Origin: Rhodopirellula islandica
GTDB taxonomy: Bacteria; Planctomycetota; Planctomycetia; Pirellulales; Pirellulaceae
Direction of reading: 5' to 3'
NCBI RefSeq assembly: GCF_001027925.1
Contig: NZ_LECT01000019.1
Span: forward strand, 1-64,000
DNA length: 64,000 bases
The position numbers and the translations under genes are program-made. The notes beneath the pieces were generated by a model. It saw only the letters and a program-made list of their open reading frames with translations. It had not been told where the DNA came from and searched no databases. Below, in pieces: positions 9,787 to 19,608 of this stretch. How positions within the stretch are numbered: position 1 is the stretch's first letter; each line of letters begins with the position of its first letter.

Positions 9787-10170
9787 ATGGCTGTTCAAAT
9801 CATTCAAGATCCAGCAACGAACATGATCGAGATCCAGGCTTCTGGATTGTTGACGACGGAAGACTACGAGACCTTCCTGCCTCGCGTTGAAAAAGCGATT
9901 GAAGAACATGGCAAAATCAACCTGATGTTTGTCATGGAGCACGTCGACGGCTGGGAAGTGGGGGCGTTTTGGGACGACCTCAAGTTCGGTTTCAAGCACC
10001 ATGGCGACCTGAATCGGATCGCGATCGTCGGTGATAAGAAATGGGAAATCGCCATGGCGAAGATCGGCCAGTACTTCACCAGTGCAGAGGTCAAATTCTT
10101 CTCCGCCAGCGATCAGCATCATGCGATCGATTGGTTTCGCGTTGGTGGGACGTCGCCTGCAAAGGCGTGA
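9787..10170 (+). CDS. SpoIIAA-like (STAS-related) small protein
   Basis: Soluble protein of 127 residues matching the SpoIIAA-like/DUF3478 type: an N-terminal beta strand (IEIQASGLLTTEDYETFLP), the strand-turn region INLMFVMEHVDGWEVGAFWDDLKFGFKH, the strand NRIAIVGDKKWE and a C-terminal FFSASDQHHAIDWF. The family is often linked to stress or regulatory interactions and has no demonstrated enzyme activity. The ATG at 9787 is chosen over an upstream in-frame ATG at 9718 because AAGGAAAAC precedes it and the family begins this way. It appears monocistronic. Confidence 0.85.
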   Translation: MAVQIIQDPATNMIEIQASGLLTTEDYETFLPRVEKAIEEHGKINLMFVMEHVDGWEVGAFWDDLKFGFKHHGDLNRIAIVGDKKWEIAMAKIGQYFTSAEVKFFSASDQHHAIDWFRVGGTSPAKA

Positions 10171-10581
10171 GCCAAACCCGCTGTTCGAGAGGGTGATGGT
10201 GCGTTCCAAGGACCACCCTCGATCCTGGACGTCGTGCCGTTTTTTGGTGCTGCATTTTGGCGGGTTTCTGGAGCAACCACCAATCACAACCCGAAGCGTG
10301 AGCGAGGGACGCCCCCAACTCCCACGACGGCCCCATCCGGGGCGATACCCAGACGCCCGCCACCATTTGTTTTTCGAACGTCCCAAGGGAGGGTGGTAAT
10401 AAACGCTTGGCAACACGGTACTTCAAAACTGCACGACCTCCTGCGCGGACGGGGTTCGCAAGACGCTACCAGCCCGGCACTTCACAACTGCACGACCTCC
10501 GCGGGCCGAGGTGGGACGCGGCGAGTCCGTTTAATCCTGCGAGGCTCGTCAACGGTGAGGGATGGAGCAGAATGGGCGGGA
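10171..10581. other. Intergenic stretch of repeats
   Basis: This 411-bp gap lies between two converging genes. It contains ACCCGAAGCGTGAGCGAGGG (about 10289-10308), a string I associate with intergenic repeats of planctomycetes. It also contains two copies of the CTGCACGACCTC repeat (10429-10440 and 10488-10499). No believable coding sequence is present. Confidence 0.6.
10415..10510 (+). repeat. CTGCACGACCTC repeat, two tandem copies
   Basis: Two copies begin about 59 bp apart: ACTTCAAAACTGCACGACCT... (10419 onward) and ACTTCACAACTGCACGACCT... (10478 onward). The first continues CCTGCGCGGACGGGGTT. Related copies lie at 45961-45985 (opposite strand), 46319-46346 and 46511-46522. Confidence 0.7.
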
Positions 10582-11643
10582 TCAGAACCGGATCAACGGT
10601 TTGAGCATGCCGTCTTCTTTGGTTTCCATCATGTGCAGGGCTTTTCCAACCTCGTCAAAGTCGAATGAATGCGTCGTCAAAGGCGATGGATCGACACGTC
10701 CAGTTTCCAGCAGGCGAAGCAGTCGCGACATGCGGACGTTTCCGCCGGGGCACAGTCCCGTCCGAATGACTTTGTCACTCATGCCGACGCCCCATTCCAG
10801 GCGTGGGATGTTGACGCTGTCGCCGTGTCCAAAGTAACCCGCGACTGAGATCGTTGCGCCCGGCCGGGTTGCCTTGATACAGGACTCAAAGGTGAGCTGA
10901 GCCCCGAGGCACTCGATCGCGGAGTCGACGCCGACACCTCCGGTCAGTTTGCGAATTTCTTCCACTGGATCGACTTGGTTGAAGTTCAGGACAACGTCAG
11001 CGCCGAAGTGCCGAGAAAGTTCGAGGCGTTTCTCCATCCCGTCGACTCCGATGACCAACCCTGCCCCCAGCAACCGAGCACCAACGGTTGCCATCAAACC
11101 CACAGGACCTTGGGCAAAGATCGCCACGGTGCCTCCCAAGGGGATGTTGGCATGTTCGGCTCCCATGAACCCAGTCGACATCATGTCGCAAGCGTAGACG
11201 GCGGTGTCATCGGAGATCGAATCGGGAATTGGAGTCAAATTCGCTTTGGCGTCGTTGACGTGAAAGTACTCTGCGAAACTGCCGTCTTTGATGTTCGCGT
11301 ACTTCCAACCGCCAAGCATCTCGCCGCATTGCGAAGAGTAGCCGCGTTGACAGTTTTCGCACTGAAAGCAGGGCGTGATCGCATTGACCGCCACACGATC
11401 ACCTTCGCGGAAACCGCGAACTTCACTGCCAAGTTTGGTGACGATGCCCACCGCTTCATGACCGAGTGTCAGACCGCTTCGATCTCCAATTGCACCTTTG
11501 ACGGTGTGCACGTCGGAGGTGCACACCAGGGCTCGGGTGGTTTTGACAATGGCGTCATTGGGGCCCGGGGTAGGAATGGGTTTGTCGACGAACTCGACGC
11601 GATCAATGCCTTGCATCACGAACGCTTTCATCAGGCTGGACAT
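10582..11643 (-). CDS. Zinc-dependent alcohol dehydrogenase (MDR family)
   Basis: NAD(P)-dependent oxidoreductase of the medium-chain zinc family, closest by eye to the isopropanol-dehydrogenase type. The catalytic zinc ligands are suggested by CTSDVHT and GHEAVG. The structural zinc loop is CFQCENCQRGYSSQC. The Rossmann motif region is AIFAQGPVGLMATVGARLLGA. The ATG at 11643 (353 residues, MSSLMKAFVMQ) has GGAG upstream and fits the family; the frame extending to 11718 adds 25 atypical residues. ATG at 11631 is also possible. It converges with the SpoIIAA-like gene. Substrate not determinable here. Confidence 0.9.
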   Translation of the reverse strand: MSSLMKAFVMQGIDRVEFVDKPIPTPGPNDAIVKTTRALVCTSDVHTVKGAIGDRSGLTLGHEAVGIVTKLGSEVRGFREGDRVAVNAITPCFQCENCQRGYSSQCGEMLGGWKYANIKDGSFAEYFHVNDAKANLTPIPDSISDDTAVYACDMMSTGFMGAEHANIPLGGTVAIFAQGPVGLMATVGARLLGAGLVIGVDGMEKRLELSRHFGADVVLNFNQVDPVEEIRKLTGGVGVDSAIECLGAQLTFESCIKATRPGATISVAGYFGHGDSVNIPRLEWGVGMSDKVIRTGLCPGGNVRMSRLLRLLETGRVDPSPLTTHSFDFDEVGKALHMMETKEDGMLKPLIRF

Positions 11644-12134
11644 CGGGGGAACTCCGTTGGCGGGTTGAAGTGAACTCGGATCGCTGCTCGAGGCAGCGTG
11701 TCTGGACAGACGGTCCACTGCATGTTTGCGATCCCCGTGCCAGAGTGCCGGAGATCGCAGTGGGTAGGTGGCTGGTGGTTCGGCTCGGTGCCATCCGTCG
11801 GAAAGTCTCCGCTGTGATGTGTTGGTGCCGGGTGGGATGAGACTTGCCTGTCAAAGCCTTGTCCTCATTCCGGTGGCGAGGTTTTGCCGGAGTTGCCTGT
11901 TTGCTCCATTCGAATGACCAAGAGTGTGCGAACACGTCCAGGTTGTGCGAATGCGATCGCACTGGTTGGTTCTGTTGGGGAAAAAGGATGTTGTCTCTCT
12001 GTTGTTCGGTGGATGGTCTGACCTCACGGCATTGGAGTTGCGTTGAGATCCTCCGTTGCTCCTTCGGAAAGTGAGCAAAGTGGCGGGCTGGATCGCCCGG
12101 GGAAATAGCGAGCACAAACTCAACGAGAAGATGG
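11644..12134. other. Divergent intergenic region (alcohol dehydrogenase / phosphorylase)
   Basis: About 490 bp separates two divergent genes and should carry both promoters. GTGCGA...TCGCAC around 11946-11963 is a short inverted repeat that could be a protein-binding site. I see no gene or recognised RNA. Confidence 0.4.
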
Positions 12135-14660
12135 ATGAACATGCCTTCTTTGCATGACCAGTTGCCAACGGACATCGATGGGTTTGACCTGTTGGCAGAG
12201 CTCTCGCTCGACCTGCGTTCAACCTGGAACCATGCGACCGATGAAATTTGGCGGACGCTCGACGCGGAGCTTTGGGAAGCGACTCAGAATCCCTGGGTGG
12301 TGCTGCAAGCGGCTTCTCATGAACGGATTGAAAAGCAGCTTTCGAATCCCGAGTTTCGCGAACGAGTCAACCAGTTGGTGAAAGTCCGCCGCGACGCGGC
12401 GGAAGCCCCCGGTTGGTTCCAGCAATTCCATGCCGAGTCGGCGTTGAAAAGCGTGGCTTACTTCAGCATGGAATACATGCTTAGCGAGGCACTGCCGATC
12501 TATTCGGGAGGGCTGGGCAACGTTGCGGGTGACCAGCTCAAAGCGGCCAGTGATTTGGGCGTTCCTGCGACCGGCATTGGGCTGCTGTATCAGCAAGGCT
12601 ACTTTCGCCAAGCCATCGATGCGGACGGCGCCCAGCAAGCTTTGTATCCCTACAACGATCCGGGGCAGCTTCCCGTGTCTCCGCTGCGAACCGACGATGG
12701 CGAATGGTTGCGGCTGAAGATCAGTTTGCCCGGTCACTCCGTTTGGTTGCGCGCTTGGAAAGCGAATGTCGGACGAGTCAAGCTGTACCTGCTCGATAGC
12801 AACGATCCTGCCAATCTGCCGGTGTACCGCAGCATCACCAGTGAGTTGTATGGTGGCGGGCCGGAACTGCGGTTGATGCAAGAGATGGTCTTGGGCATCG
12901 GCGGATGGCGACTGTTGAAAGCGGTGGGGGTCGCACCGGATGTTTGTCACCTCAACGAAGGGCATGCCGCTTTTGCTGTCTTGGAACGGGCTCGCGATTT
13001 CATGGACGAGTCGGGGCAGGCGTTTGATGCGTCCCTGGCGATCACTCGAGCCGGGAATCTGTTCACGACCCACACGGCGGTGGCTGCCGGGTTCGATCGT
13101 TTTGATCCGCGTCGGATCGAACAGTATCTTGGTCGTTATGCTCGTGAGCAATTGGGCATCGGCGTCCGCGAGCTGCTCGCATTGGGACGCCTCGATGCCG
13201 ACGATGATTCGGAACCTTTCAACATGGCGTACCTGGCGGTGCGCGGCAGCGGTGCCGTGAACGGGGTCAGCCGCTTGCATGGTGAAGTCAGTCGTCAGTT
13301 GTTTGAGCCTTTGTTCCCGCATTGGCCCGAAGAGGAAGTGCCAATCACGCATGTGACCAATGGGGTGCACGTGCCGACTTGGGATTCTGCGCCCGCGGAT
13401 GCCCTGTGGACGAAGGCCTGTGGCCAGTGTCGATGGCGGGGCACAACGGACACGCTCGAGCAAGACATGCGGGCGGTAACCGATGAGCAATTGTGGGGAT
13501 TTCGGCTGGCATCGACTCACGCATTGGTGGACTACGCCAGGTCCCGATTGTCGCGGCAACTGGCCGGCTCGGGAGCATCGCCAGAGGACATCGAAGCGGC
13601 CCGTCACCTGTTTGACCCCGCTGCCTTGACGCTCGGTTTTGCGCGCCGGTTCGCAACTTACAAACGCCCGAATTTGTTGCTGCATGAACCCGATCGCCTG
13701 TTGAGATTGTTGTCGAATTCGGAACGTCCCGTGCAGTTGATCATCGCCGGCAAAGCTCACCCAGCTGATCAGGCGGGACAGGATCTGATTCGTCAGTGGA
13801 TTCAGTTCATCCGTCGCGCCGAAGTACGTCCGCACGTGATTTTCATCAGCGACTATGACATGTTGCTGACGCAGCATTTGGTGCGCGGGGTCGATGTGTG
13901 GCTGAACACGCCGCGTCGGCCTTGGGAAGCGAGCGGCACCAGCGGAATGAAAGTGTTGGTGAATGGGGGCCTGAATCTGTCTGAGCTGGATGGCTGGTGG
14001 GCCGAAGCGTATTCACCTGATGTGGGTTGGGCGATTGGCGATGGGAAAGAGCATGGGGACGATCCGCAGTGGGATGCGATCGAGGCCAACCAGCTTTATG
14101 AGCTGCTCGAAAACGAGGTTGTGCCGGAGTACTACGACCGCAACGAACTGGGGATCCCTTCGCGTTGGCTGGCGAGAATGCGGGAAAGCATGGCACGTCT
14201 GACGCCGCGGTTTTCAGCCGTGCGAACGGTCTGCGAGTACACCGAGAAGATTTACATTCCAGCCGCGAATCGCATTCAGTCACGAACCAAGCTTGGCGGC
14301 GTGGCAGGCACCAATCTGGTGAATTGGAAGCATGCGTTGATGGAGAGATGGTCTTCGATTCGGTTTGTGGATGTCGCGGTCACATCGAGCGAGAGCGAGC
14401 ATCATTTTGTGGTGCAGGTGGATCCCGGCGGTTTGGAAGCTGGGTGCATCCGAGTGGAGATGTTCGCCGATGCGATTCAAGACGGCGAGCCGGAACGGTT
14501 GTTGATGAACCGTCAGGTCGACGACCAAGCGAGTCATCTTGTTTACGAGTTGTCGGTGCCGAGCACCCGACCCGCGAACGACTACACCGCCCGGATTCTG
14601 CCCCAGCACGAAGGTGTCGCGGTGCCGCTGGAGCTGCCGCTGATTCTCTGGCAACGATAG
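12135..14660 (+). CDS. glgP: Alpha-glucan (glycogen) phosphorylase, short bacterial/archaeal type
   Basis: Releases glucose-1-phosphate from storage alpha-glucans using phosphate; cytoplasmic and PLP-dependent. The 841-residue protein starts with the region typical of the TIGR02094-type phosphorylases (DLRSTWNHATDEIWRTLD) and has SMEYMLSEALPIYSGGLGNVAGD near residue 115. The PLP lysine is K606 in EASGTSGMK. LVRGVDVWLNTPRRPWEASG immediately before it is also characteristic. The C-terminal 120 residues resemble the extra domain seen in these forms. The start at 12135 has only a weak ribosome site; ATG at 12141 would serve as well. Transcribed alone. Confidence 0.94.
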   Translation: MNMPSLHDQLPTDIDGFDLLAELSLDLRSTWNHATDEIWRTLDAELWEATQNPWVVLQAASHERIEKQLSNPEFRERVNQLVKVRRDAAEAPGWFQQFHAESALKSVAYFSMEYMLSEALPIYSGGLGNVAGDQLKAASDLGVPATGIGLLYQQGYFRQAIDADGAQQALYPYNDPGQLPVSPLRTDDGEWLRLKISLPGHSVWLRAWKANVGRVKLYLLDSNDPANLPVYRSITSELYGGGPELRLMQEMVLGIGGWRLLKAVGVAPDVCHLNEGHAAFAVLERARDFMDESGQAFDASLAITRAGNLFTTHTAVAAGFDRFDPRRIEQYLGRYAREQLGIGVRELLALGRLDADDDSEPFNMAYLAVRGSGAVNGVSRLHGEVSRQLFEPLFPHWPEEEVPITHVTNGVHVPTWDSAPADALWTKACGQCRWRGTTDTLEQDMRAVTDEQLWGFRLASTHALVDYARSRLSRQLAGSGASPEDIEAARHLFDPAALTLGFARRFATYKRPNLLLHEPDRLLRLLSNSERPVQLIIAGKAHPADQAGQDLIRQWIQFIRRAEVRPHVIFISDYDMLLTQHLVRGVDVWLNTPRRPWEASGTSGMKVLVNGGLNLSELDGWWAEAYSPDVGWAIGDGKEHGDDPQWDAIEANQLYELLENEVVPEYYDRNELGIPSRWLARMRESMARLTPRFSAVRTVCEYTEKIYIPAANRIQSRTKLGGVAGTNLVNWKHALMERWSSIRFVDVAVTSSESEHHFVVQVDPGGLEAGCIRVEMFADAIQDGEPERLLMNRQVDDQASHLVYELSVPSTRPANDYTARILPQHEGVAVPLELPLILWQR

Positions 14661-14682
14661 GAGGCTGCAACGCGATTGTGCG

Positions 14683-15129
14683 TCACGGCAGTTGGACTTC
14701 GATTGCCGTCCCGTTTTGTCGGATCGGAAACACCGCTTGCAGCGGTTGGCGGCTGGTCGTTTGGGTTCCGGTCTCCAGTTCGTATTGCCATCCATGCCAG
14801 GGGCAGGTCACGCAGCCGTCCGCCACATGACCTTCCGCGAGCGGGCCGCCTTGGTGGGTGCAGATGCCGTCCATCGCGTACCACTGGCCGGCGTGGAAAA
14901 TCACGGCGAGAATTCGATCACCGACCAAGGCTTCCCGAGCAAAGGATTCGGTGTCGGGCGCGGCGGCCAGGCGTTCAGCGAGGCCCGCTTCGACCTCATT
15001 GAGGTCAAACGCGACGTGCCATGGCAGGTCTGCTCGGGGCTGGCGGTTGTGATTTTGCTCGGCGAGTTCGTTGGGATACAAATCTCGCTTGGGTGGTTGC
15101 TCGGAGGGGGTGGGTTGCGAATCGTTCAT
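14683..15129 (-). CDS. Rieske [2Fe-2S] ferredoxin-like protein
   Basis: Small soluble Rieske protein of 148 residues. The cluster motifs are CTHQGGP and CPWHGW, spaced as CxH...CxxH, giving two Cys and two His ligands, and ending in the usual beta strand (AVFPIRQNGTAIEVQLP). The N-terminal 50 residues are polar and proline-rich. I chose ATG at 15129 (MNDSQPTPSEQ); the longer frame to 15294 runs into the divergent peptidase gene and looks non-coding. It could be a ferredoxin for an oxygenase or nitrite-reductase-like small subunit, but no partner gene is adjacent. Confidence 0.9.
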   Translation of the reverse strand: MNDSQPTPSEQPPKRDLYPNELAEQNHNRQPRADLPWHVAFDLNEVEAGLAERLAAAPDTESFAREALVGDRILAVIFHAGQWYAMDGICTHQGGPLAEGHVADGCVTCPWHGWQYELETGTQTTSRQPLQAVFPIRQNGTAIEVQLP

Positions 15130-15272
15130 GGGGGCTGTCCGTGAATGGCGTTGGGAGCGCACAGTGTGAAGTTTGGCGTCGATCACGGCGACCCCGGGGG
15201 GACACAGTCGTCGCCTCGCCGTTACAATTCGGGCGTCCCTCAGCTCACACATCACTCCAACGAGACGATCGG

Positions 15273-18101
15273 ATGAATTTCGCAATGCTTTCACACCTGG
15301 ATGTGGCGGCGGTTCCGTGCCGCTTCGGTCGAAGTGCGCCCGCCATTTGGCTGGGTAGCTTGGTCGCTGCTCTCTGTTTGATTCCCAACCTCAGTTCTGC
15401 CGAAGACACGGCAAAAAAGGATTCGTCCGTGCCATCGAAACTCCATGAAGTCGAGGGGATCAGCGAGTACACGCTGCCCAACGGCGTGAAGGTTTTGCTC
15501 TTTCCCGATGAGAGCAAAGAGGTCGTGACGGTCAACATGACCGTGTTCGTTGGCTCGCGTCACGAAGGCTACGGCGAAGCCGGGATGGCGCACTTGCTCG
15601 AGCACATGTTGTTCAAGGGCACTCCCACGCATCCGGAGGTTCCCAAGGCGTTGCAGGATCGCGGGGCGCGGTTCAACGGCACGACTTGGATGGACCGTAC
15701 CAATTACTACGAAACATTGCCGGCTAGCGAAGACAATCTCGAATTCGCCTTGAATTTAGAAGCCGACCGATTGCTCAACAGCAACATCAAAGGCGAGGAC
15801 CTCGAAAGCGAAATGACCGTGGTTCGCAACGAGTTCGAGCGAGGAGAGAACTCGCCCATGCGAGTCCTGATGCAGCGAATCGAATCGGCCGCATTTGATT
15901 GGCACAACTATGGCAAATCGACGATTGGCAACCGCAGTGACATCGAACGGGTGCCGGTTGTCAAACTGCGCCAGTTCTATCGCAAGTATTATCGCCCCGA
16001 CAACGTGATGGTCATCATCGCGGGCAATTTCGATGTCGATCACGCCTTGAAATCGGTCAATGACGCGTTTGGCAGCCTACCGGTTCCGAGCACGCCGATC
16101 GACGAAACCTACACGGTCGAGCCACCCAAAGACGGGGAGCGGACGGTTGTGTTGCGACGAGTTGGCGACGTGCAAGTCGTCGGCGCCGCGTATCACATCC
16201 CCGCCGGCAGTCATCCGGATTATGCCGCGGTGAAGGCGCTCACGAACGTTTTGGGGGATGAACCGAGCGGTCGCTTGTACAAGGAAATGGTTGAAACGGA
16301 AATTGCCAGCAGCGTGTTCGCGATGTCATTTGGTTTTCGCGAGCCTGGTTTGTTGATGACAATGGCGGAAGTCCCGGCGGAGCAGTCCATCGAGCAGGCC
16401 CGTGCCAAGTTGATTGAGTTGATGGAAAACGATTGGGCCGACCATCCAATCACGGAAGAGGAAGTCGAACGTGCCAAGCAGCAGATGTTGAAGTCTCGCG
16501 AATTGGAGTCGGCCAACACCGACAAGATCGCAGTCTCGCTCAGTGACTGGGCGGCCCAAGGCGATTGGCGTTTGTATTTCTTGTACCGCGACGCGGTGGA
16601 AGCTTTGACGGTTGATCAAGTCCGCGAAGTGGCCAGTCGCTATCTGAAACGGAACAATCGCACCGTGGGATTGTTCATTCCATCGGCCGAGTCAGATCGC
16701 GTCAGCGTGCCCGAATCGCCTGATTTGGTCGCCTTGTTGAAGGACTACAAGGGCCGCGCTGCGGTGGCTGCGGGAGAACGTTTTGATCCCGATCCGGAGG
16801 CGATTGAAGAGCGAGTGCAACGCGGGAAATTGGCTGGCGGGATTGAGTACGCCGTCCTGCCCAAGAAGACTCGCGGTGATTCGGTTTCGGTTTTGATGAC
16901 CCTGCGGTTCGGGACGCCTGAATCGCTCAAGGACAAACTGGGGGCGGTTGAACTGTTGGGCATGATGATGGCTCGCGGGACCGAAAACCTCGACTACCAA
17001 CAGTTGCAGGACGAGTGGACTCGGTTGCGTGCCGAAGTTCAGATCTACAGTTTGAAGGGCGTGTTGCAGGTTCAGGTGCAAACCAAGCAAGAGTTTTTGC
17101 CGGAAGTGATTGAGTTGCTGGGCAAGATCTTCCGTTCACCTCGCCTGGAGCCATCGGAGCTGGAAGTGATGCGACGTCAGGTCGTCACCGGTTTGGAAAA
17201 GAACAAGACCGAACCCAATGCGTTGGCACCTCGCCGGGTTCAGCAAATGCTTTCGCCGTACAGCAGGGATGACATTCGCTATGTCATGACGATCGACGAA
17301 GAGATTGCCATGTACGAAGGAACGACGATCGAGCAAATTCGTCAGTTGCATGACGAGTACCTTGGCAACCAAGCCGGTGAGCTGGCCGTCGTTGGCAACA
17401 TCGAGGTCGAGCCCACGCTGGAGAAGTTTCGAGCGATCTTGGAAGGTTGGGAGACCGAGCAGCCATTCGAGCGGATTGTGACGCCGGCGCAGCCTGACAT
17501 TCCGGGTGCGATGGTGACGATCGAAACGCCGGACAAATCCAACGCGTTGTTGTACAGCGGCCAGCAATACAAGCTGGCAGATTCGGATCCTGAGTACGCG
17601 TCGCTGGTGCTGGGGAACTTCATTTTGGGCGGCGGATCGCTGAGCAGCCGTTTGGCCAATCGGGTGCGTCAGCAAGAAGGGTTGTCGTACGGTGTCCGCA
17701 GCGGATTGACGGCCGCGAATTTTGCGGTGGATGAGAAGGTCAGCTTCACGCTGTACGCGATCACCAACCCGGCCAACAAAGACAAATTGCTTCGCGTGAT
17801 TCGTGAAGAGGTCGATCGATTGCTGGAAGAGGGGGTCACCGAAGAGGAGTTGGAGCAAGCCAAGGGGGCTTATTTGCAAGCCGAACGGATTGGCCGAACG
17901 GGTGATTCGAAGCTGGCTAGCATGCTGGTCAAATCGGTCTTCAACGATCGCACGATGGCATTTGTGGCCGAACACGAAGCGCAAATTCAGGCGGCCACCG
18001 TCGACTCGGTGAATGCCGCTCTGAAAAAATACGTGGATCTCGATGGCTTGGTGATGGCCATCGCGGGTGACTTTGCGGCGGTCCAGCAGCCAGCAGAGTG
18101 A
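15273..18101 (+). CDS. M16 family (insulinase/pitrilysin-like) zinc metallopeptidase, two-domain
   Basis: Exported zinc peptidase of 942 residues from the ATG at 15273. That start gives a signal segment (AIWLGSLVAALCLIPNLSSA) followed by SSAEDTAKK, a likely signal peptidase I site. The inverted zinc motif HxxEH reads HLLEH at 107-111. The distal glutamate lies within LESEMTVVRNEFERGE. The second half (about 500-942) repeats the M16 fold without the zinc motif, ending in the R/Y-pair region RVRQQEGLSYGVRSG typical of M16_C. The frame extends upstream to 15021 but overlaps the divergent Rieske gene and is not used. A hairpin terminator follows at 18145. Confidence 0.93.
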   Translation: MNFAMLSHLDVAAVPCRFGRSAPAIWLGSLVAALCLIPNLSSAEDTAKKDSSVPSKLHEVEGISEYTLPNGVKVLLFPDESKEVVTVNMTVFVGSRHEGYGEAGMAHLLEHMLFKGTPTHPEVPKALQDRGARFNGTTWMDRTNYYETLPASEDNLEFALNLEADRLLNSNIKGEDLESEMTVVRNEFERGENSPMRVLMQRIESAAFDWHNYGKSTIGNRSDIERVPVVKLRQFYRKYYRPDNVMVIIAGNFDVDHALKSVNDAFGSLPVPSTPIDETYTVEPPKDGERTVVLRRVGDVQVVGAAYHIPAGSHPDYAAVKALTNVLGDEPSGRLYKEMVETEIASSVFAMSFGFREPGLLMTMAEVPAEQSIEQARAKLIELMENDWADHPITEEEVERAKQQMLKSRELESANTDKIAVSLSDWAAQGDWRLYFLYRDAVEALTVDQVREVASRYLKRNNRTVGLFIPSAESDRVSVPESPDLVALLKDYKGRAAVAAGERFDPDPEAIEERVQRGKLAGGIEYAVLPKKTRGDSVSVLMTLRFGTPESLKDKLGAVELLGMMMARGTENLDYQQLQDEWTRLRAEVQIYSLKGVLQVQVQTKQEFLPEVIELLGKIFRSPRLEPSELEVMRRQVVTGLEKNKTEPNALAPRRVQQMLSPYSRDDIRYVMTIDEEIAMYEGTTIEQIRQLHDEYLGNQAGELAVVGNIEVEPTLEKFRAILEGWETEQPFERIVTPAQPDIPGAMVTIETPDKSNALLYSGQQYKLADSDPEYASLVLGNFILGGGSLSSRLANRVRQQEGLSYGVRSGLTAANFAVDEKVSFTLYAITNPANKDKLLRVIREEVDRLLEEGVTEEELEQAKGAYLQAERIGRTGDSKLASMLVKSVFNDRTMAFVAEHEAQIQAATVDSVNAALKKYVDLDGLVMAIAGDFAAVQQPAE

Positions 18102-18144
18102 TCTTGTCGCAGTTCGGCTGCGATCGATCTACAAAAAATGACTG

Positions 18145-18184
18145 AAGCCGGACCGGGCGGGTGCCAGGTCCGGCTTTTGTTGTT
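18145..18184 (+). terminator. Intrinsic terminator after the M16 peptidase
   Basis: A perfect 10-bp stem, AAGCCGGACC (18145-18154) with GGTCCGGCTT (18167-18176), is followed by a T-rich tail TTTGTTGTTT. It lies 43 bp after the peptidase stop and before gcvT. Confidence 0.8.
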
Positions 18185-18284
18185 TACACTCGGCACCAAC
18201 ATTGATCTTTTTCATCCGAGTGTTTCGTCCTTGTCCAGGGTTCCGGCTGGCTGGTGTTGTGCCAGTTGAGAGGGGACCCTCCCG

Positions 18285-19490
18285 ATGAGGTTCGTTTTTG
18301 CCTGCGTTGTCGAGCGTTTTTATATGACAACTTCATCCACCAACGATCCTGTGGAAAATCCTTCCACCCCAGCGGACTGTCTGCAAACACCGTTGGACGC
18401 GTGGCACCGCGAGGCGGGGGCCAAGATGGTTCCCTTCGCCGGCTACTCGATGCCGATTCAGTACGAGGGCATCGTCGCGGAACACCAAGCGTGTCGAAAT
18501 TCGGCCGCTCTGTTTGATGTGTCGCACATGGGCCGCCTGCGTTTCGACGGTGATCATGCGGCTGAGTTTCTCGACCACATGCTGACTCGCCGAGTGACCG
18601 ACATGGTGCCTGGCCAGGTTCGCTACGGCATGGTCTGCAACGCAGAAGGCGGCGTGCTGGACGATGTGTTGGTTTCGTTCTTGCAAACCCCATCGGAACG
18701 ACGTTTTCACCTGTTGGTTGTCAACGCATCCAACCGGGAAAAGATCCTGAAGTGGTTCGAGCCTCACCTGGCCGACTTTCCCACCGTGACGATGTCGGAT
18801 CGGACGGAGTTGACCGCGATGATCGCGGTTCAGGGACCGATGGCGATCGAAGTTTGCAAGAAACTGTTCACGATCGATCCCTCTCGCCTAAAAAATTACA
18901 GCGCGTTCATCACCGACCAATTCGCAAAGCCTGTCATCGTCAGTCGGACCGGGTACACCGGTGAGGACGGTTTGGAATTGATCGTCCGCGCGGAAGAAGC
19001 CCAACGGGTTTGGGAAAACGTCTTGCTCGCCGGTCGTGAAGCTGGTTTCAAACCCGCTGGTTTGGGCGCTCGCGACACGCTGCGAATGGAAGCCGGGATG
19101 CCACTCTACGGGCATGAACTGGACGAAACGATTGATCCGATCACCGCTGGTTTGAAGTTTGGTTGCAACCTGAAAGACCGGCACTTCATCGGCGATCAAG
19201 CTTTGCAGGCCGTTGTCGATCAAGGCCGGACGCGTTGCCGAATTGGATTGCTGCCGACTGGAAAACGTCCTGCCCGAGAAGGCTGTGCCGTGCTGACAGC
19301 GGATGGCGAAACGATCGGGAAAGTCACCAGCGGTGGTCCATCACCCACATTGGGTGTTCCGATCGCGATGGCGACGATTGATGCCAAGCACGCGAAAGAC
19401 GCGAGCTTCCAAATCGACATTCGTGGCAAGACCACCGAAGCGTTGCCGACCAAATTGCCGTTTTACAAACGTCCGGTCGCTGCATCCTGA
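18285..19490 (+). CDS. gcvT: Glycine cleavage system T protein (aminomethyltransferase)
   Basis: Transfers the methylene group from aminomethyl-lipoyl-GcvH to tetrahydrofolate, releasing ammonia. The 401-residue protein carries GAKMVPFAGYSMPIQYEG, LFDVSHMGRLRFDG, SRTGYTGEDGLEL and GLGARDTLRMEAGMPLYGHELD, all GCV_T hallmarks. Two starts are possible: 18285, preceded by GAGAGGGGAC, or 18324 (MTTSSTNDP), which gives a length closer to the family average. It is first in gcvT-gcvH-gcvPA-gcvPB-lplA, all on one strand. I looked for a glycine riboswitch upstream and did not recognise one. Confidence 0.94.
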   Translation: MRFVFACVVERFYMTTSSTNDPVENPSTPADCLQTPLDAWHREAGAKMVPFAGYSMPIQYEGIVAEHQACRNSAALFDVSHMGRLRFDGDHAAEFLDHMLTRRVTDMVPGQVRYGMVCNAEGGVLDDVLVSFLQTPSERRFHLLVVNASNREKILKWFEPHLADFPTVTMSDRTELTAMIAVQGPMAIEVCKKLFTIDPSRLKNYSAFITDQFAKPVIVSRTGYTGEDGLELIVRAEEAQRVWENVLLAGREAGFKPAGLGARDTLRMEAGMPLYGHELDETIDPITAGLKFGCNLKDRHFIGDQALQAVVDQGRTRCRIGLLPTGKRPAREGCAVLTADGETIGKVTSGGPSPTLGVPIAMATIDAKHAKDASFQIDIRGKTTEALPTKLPFYKRPVAAS

Positions 19491-19608
19491 TTTCCGTGGT
19501 GCGTTGTTTGACGAATGCCAAGGCAACCTAGCGTTGGCAATCGTTGGCCGTATCATTCATTGATTCACTTTTTCCTTTCATTTTTCATTGATTCGTTAGG
19601 AGCCTCTG

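Noticed and set aside
12219-13877. 552-codon minus-strand frame opposite the glucan phosphorylase
   Set aside because: A shadow of glgP: no ribosome site or motif, and the phosphorylase is complete on the other strand.
18185-18284. Possible glycine riboswitch upstream of gcvT
   Set aside because: I searched by eye for the paired aptamer pattern and did not find it; the 100 bp are too short for a tandem aptamer after the terminator.
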